Shown: positions 17,501 through 23,074 of the stretch, one piece after another
How the letters are laid out: each line of letters starts with the position of its first letter
How positions within the stretch are numbered: position 1 is the stretch's first letter
Assembly (NCBI GenBank): GCA_001247695.2
Contig: LGRX02030399.1
Coordinates: forward strand, 1-23,074
Source of the DNA: Cymbomonas tetramitiformis
Taxonomy: Eukaryota; Chlorophyta; Pyramimonadophyceae; Pyramimonadales; Pyramimonadaceae
DNA: 23,074 nt
Direction of reading: 5' to 3'
The notes under the pieces: generated by a model
What the model was told of the DNA's origin: nothing
What the model saw: the letters and a program-made list of their open reading frames with translations, nothing else
The model's database searches: none
Position numbers and translations under genes: made by a program

Positions 17501-18261
17501 CTTGCTCCCAAGGTGGTTGTACGCCTTAGAGTCTTTATCACCTCCTCGACGCTCACTCCCAACCGCACCAGCCTTGCAGGCCGGTTGGCTGGGATGGTCG
17601 TGACGAGTGGTCGTGCAGAGTGGAGGTGATGATAATGGTGGCTTGCTGAGGTAACATGCGACAGAAGGAGTCCACGAGATGGGATCACGCGTTGCTCTCC
17701 ACTCTTCGTTCTCAGCTGCACCTCCCATGTGATTGCAGCGATGGAGTCTTCTTGGCCACACAGGCGGCGAAGATGTCTACGCAAGGTCGCCCATTGCTTC
17801 GGGGTCACGTCAGGCGTGTCCGTCAGAGCTGACCACTCGTGGAGGACTTCGCGCTTCACATGTTGTTCACGCTGGACCGCAAAGGTGGTGCACTTGGAAG
17901 CGAAGTCCACGGTAGCCTTCCACGCTTTCATACACTTCCTCACGTAGAACTCGGACCGGGCGATGTTGCACGCCGTGATTTCGAGAGTGATCTCTTTTAC
18001 ACGACGTTGTTCTTCTCGCCATGCACTCAAGAACCGGGACGCCAATCGTGAACTTGCGTGTCCAGCAAAATCTTGCTTTTTGCGTTGGACCTGGTTCTTG
18101 CGGTGAACTCGCTCGTGCCATGCTGTAAGGGAAACACGCATGCGTGCGAGACGGGCACGTAGGTGCCATGTCGTAAGTGCAGATGAAACACGCCCGCTGA
18201 GCACTCGTGCTGTCCAAGTACTCCACCAATTACGCAATGCACATACCGCTAGAATATCCAC
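14596..18261 (-). CDS. gag: Gag-like protein with CCHC knuckle, coiled coil and Sfi1-like N-terminal repeats
   Basis: The frame is open from a TGA at 18273-18271 and the first codon used here is GTG at 18261; the first ATG is at 18141 (residue 41). Residues 10-145 contain six [L/M/W]xxW motifs with tryptophans at 16, 32, 48, 81, 114 and 143. Residues about 320-380 are Lys/Arg-rich, 400-570 form a Gln/Glu/Arg coiled coil, and 770-850 are Gly/Asp/Pro low complexity. About 880-1100 is a helical capsid-like region, and the zinc knuckle is C1147, C1150, H1155, C1160. The nucleocapsid position before pol identifies it as gag. At 1221 residues it is several times longer than a typical Gypsy gag. Because two W-motifs precede the first ATG, the natural start is probably lost, spliced, or non-AUG. 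It overlaps pol by 4 nt. Confidence 0.85.
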   Translation of the reverse strand: MDILAVCALRNWWSTWTARVLSGRVSSALTTWHLRARLARMRVSLTAWHERVHRKNQVQRKKQDFAGHASSRLASRFLSAWREEQRRVKEITLEITACNIARSEFYVRKCMKAWKATVDFASKCTTFAVQREQHVKREVLHEWSALTDTPDVTPKQWATLRRHLRRLCGQEDSIAAITWEVQLRTKSGEQRVIPSRGLLLSHVTSASHHYHHLHSARPLVTTIPANRPARLVRLGVSVEEVIKTLRRTTTLGASVQQHGVQSVPSRNPYGVLSSEDDSTIDEEDVHSADSAPQPPRSKASSAPRPTQRERAVRVQALTELAHEKEVAKQERKRQKLAKRKLAKARRRRDEGKLMYDSTSTSNEEKSTLSSCQTSSTEALSSDASHTSSSRSSRQKGGRQRRRQAQVTRHERQLRELQEESERVALDAATAHQAQLTALRMDMHNAVEEATRMHQELRTTVCQEARRAALESAEEQIARMQHAADVVSHQHEQAVASQAEEAARHHQQLREMQRAAEEQRQQLDQAAREQRLLEQQVAESKIVVQAALEAADGRAHSRPEQPPNTPASYATVTSDAQEAEHAALMVPPSATTVDVRGHKGVTFEEDASKRASSPTSVHDRLAKMDWRSISVPAVTAIRAHVEEHLPGHVGKMEAERMFCDVARRYRDHDLASGCGPPVSEAPASQLPSPPLAGTAIVCCVYDEVASSTSNVPCSRCARSPQPPVAIWNCGLTALSDLSETTQFLPLCIYCTRGVWPGAFDRFPSVTPRPSSAIGGTSGGGGGDDDGGDGDDDGDDPGGPGGHQGEGNEPPGDPTSDAPSDPSRNLGDGRRGHGGGGGGDDPPDDETSYSFGSSRRSSYNDGRQQREEYTRHSYALKAAKDIMSLYSAPLEGSTNPFGPLLRFVDEFDRCLALPVVLLAMNTPCNVPNGAFELGEPILSVHILLKEITQHCFPTPSSEGTELRGVLLDAEADKSLNLEKVIVPPAKLIVPLKSEMATLGSFLRRVRQTQGRMATPRKVREFWDGLHLAHRVVTMLATHELTTPVPESDLLDVFLSGLSAEVRKEAFEIAERKGTPLILLARALPASRRLALEYAIEAELHLNNATSRRAPGQLLAAVEVSEELLALAEDRPAGATPTGQRLGSPEYTGCRLCQSKEHYARECPQAALRKKEWAKALLAETLDMVMHEVETDEYCDVLNAVLPKELMDFAAEDSLELGVPSKSQ

Positions 18262-18276
18262 TGCTACAGTTCAATC

Positions 18277-18280
18277 GTGC
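18277..18280. repeat. Target-site duplication GCAC, copy 2
   Basis: This is the partner of the copy at 4853-4856. It follows the transposase codons for CEPERLQ on the - strand. After it the sequence changes to the retrotransposon, and the transposase frame meets an unrelated tail that stops at 18230. Four base pairs fits the staggered cut of Ty3/Gypsy integrases (4-5 bp), but four bases alone is weak; the frame restoration supports it. Confidence 0.65.
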
Positions 18281-19264
18281 CTGTAAACGTTCAGGTTCAC
18301 ACGTCACTTTATGTACCAAAGCTGAGCCAAGACAGCCAAGAGTTGTTTCAACATATAGCTCTTTCCGATCCTTTAACGGGCCACCCTGGCGCTCGGATTG
18401 AATCAGGTGGCAAGCAGCCGAGTGTAGGTTCGACCCAAGCTCCTGAAAAACACCGTTGCTCTCGTACAGAGTGGCGAGTTGTAAAACCGCCCCTTGTGCC
18501 CGGTCTTGACTCTCTGAGTATGTCAATCCAGGGTGGCAATCATACCACACGTGAAGCATAACGACATGTAAACGGTAAAAGACGTCAGCGAGAAAAGTTT
18601 GTGGCATGAATGAGTCGAGTTGCAGCAGTGGAAGGTAAACGGCAAACTGCCACGCAGTATCGTCATACGTCCATTGCGACCGTGCAGCCGTCAGCCGTTT
18701 CGGAGGTCGGGATATATCTGACACGACGACCATGTTCTCTACGCGTCGTTCTATCTCGTGTTCGAAGGATGAAGAAATAAACGTAGGTAAACTATTTACG
18801 TGGAGAGTTCTCTTTTCCGGAAACAAGAGACTCAAAAACTTGTCACAGACACCATGGTTGAATAAGTGCGCCACACGATAGTTGATTCCAGCAATACTGT
18901 CAAAGTAAGCAACGTCACGAAGCAGCACGTTCAGGTATCGCATGTGGCTGTCAGCGTCGTGCCTCACCGCGTCAGCACGTAAAGAAGCGTCGGTGAACTT
19001 CTCAGCGTCCACAGCAAATACTGGCTGCAAAGAATCAGCAGTGTAGCTGGTGAGCACCTTGACCACAACGTCGTCGTCAGCTGAAACGGGCACACGCTGC
19101 CGCTTTCCATCCACCACCACCGCTCTTTTTAGTTGCTCACGTTTATCTTTTCTAGCTTTAATCTGTGCGGCTCTCTCTCTGCTGCCGTGGTCTGAACGGC
19201 CGGTTGAGAATATCCACCGAACCGCAGGACAGAACTGACGGTGTTCGCAACGAAACGGCAGTTA
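18277..19264 (-). pseudogene. CMC/EnSpm-like transposase, middle region (interrupted)
   Basis: Open on - from a TAA at 19264-19262 down to the GCAC at 18277. The frame then runs 47 nt into the retrotransposon and stops at 18230. The GTG at 19120 is only the first possible alternative start; the basic stretch before it (KARKDKREQLKRA) looks coding. Key features are a linker ending in EIERRVENM, ISRPPKRLTAARSQW, a helical WQFAVYLPLL, NLHSAACHLI, GGPLKDRKELYVETTLG. The pattern N.H...HL....GPL........E..LG is the C-terminal helical region of CMC-type transposases. It continues in frame at 4856. The upstream fragment joins it only through a frame change. Confidence 0.65.
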
Positions 19265-19647
19265 AAACAAAAACAGAAAGAGCTTTGACTGCACATTGAC
19301 ATAAACTTTGCACGCGCTGGCTCGTCCGCATCCAAGTTCATCCAAAAAGACTTAACAGGCTGGCTATCAATTCGGGTCTGGTGCCCAACACGGGCTGCGT
19401 GCATGATGTCCTTCGCAAGTAACAACAGGTGGCCGTTCATGCACGCAGGTTGTTTCGGCCCAGCAATAATTTGCACTACTTTCGCATACTGTATCTGACT
19501 ACAACAGTGTTCGGCACTTATGTCGGTAGGCTTGTACAGAACCAGCGCATGAGACCAAGATTTTTTCTCAAAAGTTTCCTCCCAATCAACGACGATCGCT
19601 CTTAATTGGAAGATGCGCTCTAAATTGGAAGATTTTTTGAAGGTCAT
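19129..19647 (-). pseudogene. CMC/EnSpm-like transposase, proximal fragment in another frame
   Basis: 172 codons from the ATG at 19647. Near its end it has DADEPARAKFMSMCSQSSF followed by CFNC, which resembles the D.PA..K........C..C segment that precedes the zinc-binding part in these transposases. After about residue 150 the reading becomes basic and stops at 19129, while the adjacent frame takes over with transposase-like sequence. A microsatellite (AG)5 at about 19171-19181 lies where the frames would have to exchange, so a slippage frameshift is likely. The expected catalytic RNase-H fold further upstream is not visible; 19648-20192 has no matching sequence. The gene was probably already defective or 5'-truncated. 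Confidence 0.55.
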
Positions 19648-20192
19648 TGTTTTGATGTTTTTTACATTATTTTAAACATATCATGCCCAAAAAATAGGGT
19701 GGTTATAATTTTGGAAGTTTTTCTCATCGTATGAGGCGGGGTTTTCAGAATTCTTACGCGTGACTCTTAGGCATATTGAGGAGTGTTCCAAAAATCCACA
19801 TATGGTATTAGATCGAGATTAAAGGTTATAAAATGGAAGTAAAAAGGGAAAAATATGTACCTGTTTATCGTATGTTTGATATTTTCATCGATTTCAGCAC
19901 AATTTTGCCAAAACCCCCCTCAAACCCTATGCTTTATCACACGCGTATTCACAAAGGGCGGGTAACATATGTAAAGGTTCTTGCTAATGGACCCGTCACG
20001 TGCTATGTTATAATGTAGTTTGCCATAAAACATATTTGAACAAATAAACTATCAAGCACTTGCATCTCCGTGCAGATTTCTGGAGCAAATGGCCCTCTAG
20101 CGGGGGAAACCCTAAGTGGTAACACCAATTTAGGGTGTAAGCACAACCACATGTGTACATGCATGCACATACGAACTCTTGACTGCACTTAT
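19648..20192. other. AT-rich spacer between two transposon genes
   Basis: I see no supported gene, no copy of the 10-bp or 31-bp repeats, and no clear terminal inverted repeat. It should contain the boundary between the CMC-like transposon and the DUF7869-type unit, but I cannot locate it. Confidence 0.4.
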
Positions 20193-21150
20193 TTACTCTT
20201 CAGAGTTCTCCAGCAGTGCTTTTAAAAGCTCAGCTTTCTCCTCACAACCTGGAATTCCGCCTTGAACACCAGATTTTGCGGTCTCATCCCAGCATGTCAA
20301 CACCTCGTTCACGTCAAATGTAGACTTCATGCGAAGGGTGCGGGCACCCCGTACGAAAGCTCCAGCCTCACAGAGTTGTTCTACCGTCTCGAACGTTCTC
20401 CGTGACTGTGCTGGCAACCAGAACTGCCAGGTTATCTCCTTCCGTGAGGCATGCTGCCCCACCACCTCCACGAAATGGAGTGGGAGTGACTTACCGCCGT
20501 CCGGGAGCATAACGTTGAACCAACACTTGTCGCTGGCTTCCCCGCCTGCAACGGTCACGGCATAGCTGCCCACAGTCATGTCCTCGAACCGGTAGTCGGC
20601 TGCCAAGTGTTCCTTCTGCGATGCCAAACGCATCCCACGGTCATATAGACTCTCGTCAACACCGGAGGAGTGCTCATCGTCGCCATCATCCGTGCCCTCA
20701 CTGCTGCTGGGCTGTTTCTGCTGTTTTGGCTGCTTTCCGGGCTTCTTCTTGCGCGCTGCAACCTGCCGACTCCGACTGCGAGTGGCAAGATCCATCTCCA
20801 TATCAGTATCATCGCTGTCGCCTTCGGAGGCGGGTGAAGTTCTGCGCGCCCTGTTTTGCCTTTGTGCGCCTGAAAACCTCTTGCGAGCAGCAGGTGGATC
20901 TCCTCCTCTCCGACTCCTCTTTCCATTTGCTTCACGCACACCTGCCTCTGCACGAACTGCGGGAGCTTCTTCACCAGCTTCTTCTGCCTCTGCACGAACT
21001 GCGGGAGCTTCTTCACCAGCATCTTCTGCCTTCAAAAGCTGGATCAGGCGTTCCAACTTCTTGGTCTTGGTCGTAAGACCCCGCAGTTCAGCATTCCGCT
21101 CAGATAACACTCGGTGTAAGTGTTTATCCTCGTACCTGCGTAAGCGAACC
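20193..21150 (-). CDS. 3' exon of the DUF7869-type gene: coiled coil and C-terminal domain
   Basis: Reads from a splice acceptor at 21151 or 21136 to the stop at 20193, about 315 codons. It begins RRYEDKHLHRVLSERNAEL with a leucine-rich coiled coil (LIQLLKAED). An exact duplication of the 15-residue unit AEEAGEEAPAVRAEA follows (45-bp direct repeat, copies near 20945 and 20990). Next come nuclear-signal-like basic stretches (GKRSRRGG, KKKPGKQPKQQKQ) and acidic Ser-rich runs. The end is a globular domain with CWFNVMLPDGGKSLPLHFVEVV and WQFWLPAQSRRTFETVEQL, beta-rich and possibly a reader or zinc-free DNA-binding fold. The frame is open upstream to 21473 on -, but that part is low-quality and overlaps the RING gene. 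It belongs with the exon at 21788-22892 by matched splice phase. Confidence 0.6.
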
Positions 21151-21206
21151 CTAGTTTGAAACTTCTCTATACACTTCGTATTATCTTCGCATACTCTTAC
21201 ACCGCA

Positions 21207-21677
21207 ATGACGGACTCTCACGACGACGAGACTAGAATCCTGAGGGAAGTTTTTCCCTGGATGAGTGAGGGTTTTCTTAGCGAAAATCAAGAACAAGGAA
21301 CGACCTCTTCTACCGTCGTTCCGAACACACCAGGAACAACGGACTCGGACGACGAGGTTACAATCTTGCGGCAGGTTTTTCCTTGGTTGCAAAGCTCCAC
21401 AACAGCGACACCTGAAGACGAAGCGACGACTTCTTCTACCGGGAATCAAAGGACTCCCGCAACACAGGAGCAAGCCGCCACCACCACCAACTCGGAAAGA
21501 GAGGAAGGAAACAAGTGCGTCGTCTGCTTAGAAATAGTTTTCCCCGCGGAAACGTGGGTTTCAGGGTTAGGATGTGACTGCAAAAACGTGCTGTATCATC
21601 ACCCTTGTTTCCAGGCCTACTTGGCAAGTTGCACGGATATTGCAAAATGCCCTTGTTGTAGGAAGATCTGGAGCTAG
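21207..21677 (+). CDS. Small RING-CH-like protein, nested in an antisense intron
   Basis: 156 residues from the ATG at 21207 (ACCGCAATGA); an upstream in-frame extension lacks ATG. The N-terminal half has two copies of an acidic motif, DDETRILREVFPW and DDEVTILRQVFPW, each followed by a Ser/Thr/Glu-rich linker (duplicated segment, about 40 residues apart). The C-terminus has CVVC, then GCDCKNVLYHHPCF, then CPCCRK. This gives the spacing C-x2-C-x(~16)-C-x-C-x5-H-x2-C-x(~12)-C-x2-C, which fits the C4HC3 RING-CH (RINGv) arrangement of E3 ubiquitin ligases. No membrane segment is seen, unlike MARCH-type enzymes. AATAAA at 21730-21735 lies 53 nt past the stop. It may be an accessory gene of the transposon in whose intron it sits, or a captured gene. 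Function is inferred from the zinc pattern only. Confidence 0.7.
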   Translation: MTDSHDDETRILREVFPWMSEGFLSENQEQGTTSSTVVPNTPGTTDSDDEVTILRQVFPWLQSSTTATPEDEATTSSTGNQRTPATQEQAATTTNSEREEGNKCVVCLEIVFPAETWVSGLGCDCKNVLYHHPCFQAYLASCTDIAKCPCCRKIWS

Positions 21678-21729
21678 AACAAGAAACCTACCAGACTTTG
21701 CTTAGACACTTGAAGGACAATAATGACAA

Positions 21730-21735
21730 AATAAA
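21730..21735 (+). terminator. Polyadenylation signal of the RING-CH-like gene
   Basis: AATAAA, in an A/T-rich stretch (ATAAATATAAATAAGG) shortly after the stop at 21677. A second copy-like hexamer follows by about 12 bases. No cleavage site can be seen directly. Confidence 0.5.
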
Positions 21736-21787
21736 TATAAATAAGGTATAAATGAGATCGCACTAGGCTGGTAAACGGTCGTCTTAC

Positions 21788-22892
21788 CTTCTGGAAATCA
21801 GCTCAGTACAATACTTGGCCTCGCGCATAAAAGCCACAACCTCGTTGATGTCAATATTTTTCAGGACTTCTTTCTCCACCACTTGTTTCTTATGCGTCAC
21901 GCCGTCGAAACATACATTGAACTGCTCCGCCTTAGCATACCGCGTCTTCAAGATCCCATCGCATTTGACTGTAGATGCGCGGGTATGCGCACGTGTCAGC
22001 AGCAGTGAAAGGTCCCACTTCGGAGGTAATCGCTCGGGATGTCGCTCTCGCACGGCCTCCACCTTCAAAGGCAAGGGGAAGGTTGCTTTCAATTCCTCGT
22101 GTCGTTGTTGGCTCACCAGATCTGGCGTTGCGGCTCGGAGTCCCAATAGACAGCTCCGCGTTGTTTGCTCCATGTCCAATACCTTGTTTCCCTTCCCCTT
22201 GCGCTTCCATTCCGGGTTGTCCATATAGCCCGGGGCGGAGTCGACGTCGGGATAACTGGTACAAATAATCAGCCCAAGGTTCGGGTCCTCGTCCACGCCA
22301 CTTGGTAGCCATTCCTTGAACCTGTCACCAAACTTGTACTTCGCTCGGACGAGCTTGTCCGGAGCGACGTAAAAGCACCAAGTATGCACCTTGCGGTCTC
22401 GTCCAGCGTGGCCACCAAACTCTTCGTTCAAGTGCGGGTCGATCCACGATTTGAAGTCCAAGTTGCAGCCGACGACGTACGTGTGCTTGTTGATGGTTGT
22501 TATCGTCCAGGCAAAGAGAAAGGCAATCCATTGTTCCAAAGATATGAACCAATGGCCTTTTTTATCCGCGGTCTTACCCCACAACAGCATCTTCAGCAAC
22601 CCGAAAAAGCCATCGACGTCGTTGTGGGAGTGGCCTACGGGCAGACGGTGTAGGTAGATCTCTTTGTACAGCCCGTGGTGAACCAGGATGCAGAAGAAGG
22701 CGAAAACATGCCGGTTCCAGTTTTCCGACCCTCCGTCCATTTGCACGTGGCATGTTTGCCGAAAGTGCCGCTCCGTGTTCTCCACCACATACCGTAGCTG
22801 AATATTGAGCGTCGTGAGGCACATGTTCACGTCTTTGCCAGGAACCCATGGCATAAGTAAACACATGCACAACACCGTGCCGTGCATCACGA
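21788..22892 (-). CDS. DUF7869-type transposase-like exon (RNase-H fold)
   Basis: About 368 codons ending at the splice donor at 21788; the 5' part of the gene lies beyond the window. Near the start is a beta-rich segment (VVMHGTVLCMCL) then VQMDGGSENWNRHVFAFF, containing an acidic D followed by SENWN. LHRLPVGHSHNDVDGFFGLL follows, the GH.H.D.D signature of this family. The paired acidic motifs and order match the DUF7869 domain found in transposon-derived proteins of algae, oomycetes and animals, thought to be an RNase-H-like nuclease fold. The candidate acceptor is a pyrimidine-rich TTTCTTCCACC...GCAAGCAG ending at 22893, phase 1; the frame is also open further upstream through tandem repeats, which I take to be intronic. 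It is linked to 20193-21150 by phase-matched splicing. Confidence 0.65.
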
Positions 22893-22923
22893 CTGCTTGC
22901 AGATGAAGGTGGAAGAAACTTCC

Positions 22924-23074
22924 ACCGCACGCGGCGTGGTGCGGTGCGTCCACGAGCCCAAAGCACCGCACGGGGCGTGGTGCGGTGCGTCCACGAGCCC
23001 AAAGCACCGCACGCGGCGTGGTGCGGTGCGTCCACGAGCCCAAAGCATCGCACGCGGCGTGGTGCGGTGCGTCC
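22924..23074. repeat. 41-bp tandem repeat with internal hairpin, at window edge
   Basis: GTCCACGAGCCCAAAGC starts units at 22948, 22989 and 23030; a partial unit precedes and a fourth begins at 23071 and leaves the window. Each unit has arms GCACCGCAC and GTGCGGTGC around an 8-nt loop. The unit length is not a multiple of three, so the successive copies are translated in different frames. This supports its being intronic and not part of the protein. Confidence 0.85.

Larger units (their letters stand above)
4857..18276 (-). mobile_element. Ty3/Gypsy chromovirus with two DNA methyltransferase domains, circularly permuted insertion
   Basis: On the - strand, in order: gag, pol, polypurine tract, one LTR, primer-binding site, long leader, end. 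A standard element would be LTR-PBS-leader-gag-pol-PPT-LTR. Here no LTR, PBS or leader lies before gag; only 18 bp separate GCAC from the gag frame's first possible codon. The terminal bases are not TG...CA. Pol shows protease, RT, RNase H, integrase and a chromodomain in Ty3/Gypsy order, with two added methyltransferase domains. Both main frames are open over about 11 kb, so the copy is either young or selected. The edges come from the GCAC duplication and the restored transposase frame. Confidence 0.75.
21136..21787 (-). other. Intron in the DUF7869-type gene
   Basis: The - strand donor is AGAAG|GTAAGAC with the cut after 21788, a near-perfect consensus; the stop codon TAA of the upstream exon frame is formed by this donor. 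Two acceptors keep phase 2: TTTCAAACTAG before 21150 and GCTTACGCAG before 21135. They differ by 15 nt and both read into the coiled-coil exon. The intron is 637-652 nt and contains the RING gene on the other strand. Confidence 0.65.

Noticed and set aside
4857..18276. DIRS/PAT-type element with split direct repeats
   Set aside because: Pol has a DDE integrase with zinc domain and a chromodomain, and no tyrosine recombinase is visible, so the unusual order is not explained by that class.
18281..20192. Upstream LTR for the retrotransposon
   Set aside because: No block matching 6273-6785, no TGGTATCAG and no PPT-like end was seen; the region is occupied by transposase coding sequence up to the insertion edge.
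21151..21473. N-terminal extension of the 3' exon on the - strand (Cys-rich reading)
   Set aside because: It overlaps the RING gene antisense and shows repeated RVRC-type readings derived from the duplicated RING segment; splice sites place the exon start at 21150 or 21135.

Overview
The window is eukaryotic and dominated by mobile DNA. The reasons are long polyproteins of retroelement type, ORFs that end exactly in GT-AG splice sites, a chromodomain, a RING-type zinc-binding gene, and AT-rich spacers full of tandem repeats. A primer-binding site resembling the complement of plant-type initiator tRNA-Met hints at a green-lineage alga or similar protist. I cannot assign the species.

Layout. 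1-1286 (+) is the 3' part of an unrecognised gene with one small candidate intron and a Tudor-like end. 1287-4265 has no convincing gene. It holds ATCGAT-rich AT sequence, a C-tract with G-quadruplex potential on the complementary strand, a 10-bp repeat array with inverted copies beside it, and about 19 copies of a 31-bp repeat. 4266-4856 (-) and 18277-19647 (-) are two halves of one DNA-transposon transposase (CMC/EnSpm-like C-terminal region). They are split by a 13.4-kb insertion flanked by the 4-bp direct repeat GCAC, and removing the insertion restores the reading frame exactly.

The insertion (4857-18276, read on -) is a Ty3/Gypsy chromovirus. In reading order it has gag (coiled coil, Gly/Asp linker, capsid-like region, CCHC knuckle, and unusual N-terminal W-repeats resembling Sfi1), then a 2527-residue pol that starts at an AUGA stop/start overlap with gag. 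Pol carries retropepsin, reverse transcriptase, RNase H, a Dam-like N6-adenine methyltransferase domain, integrase, a chromodomain and a phage-like C5-cytosine methyltransferase. The end of the last domain lies in the -1 frame. After pol come a polypurine tract, one putative 513-bp LTR, a primer-binding site and a 1.4-kb leader, and then the element stops. No LTR precedes gag. The order is that of a one-LTR circle opened between leader and gag, so the copy looks circularly permuted.

20193-23074 (-) is the 3' part of a second transposon-type gene with a DUF7869-like RNase-H-fold domain. Its 0.64-kb intron contains, on the opposite strand, a small complete RING-CH-like gene (21207-21677). Hairpin-forming 41-bp tandem repeats fill the right edge, probably within the next intron.

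The most notable system is the retrotransposon: it pairs a chromatin-reading domain with two DNA methyltransferase domains of different base specificity, in a permuted insertion. Assignments rest on motif reading only; no database search was possible.
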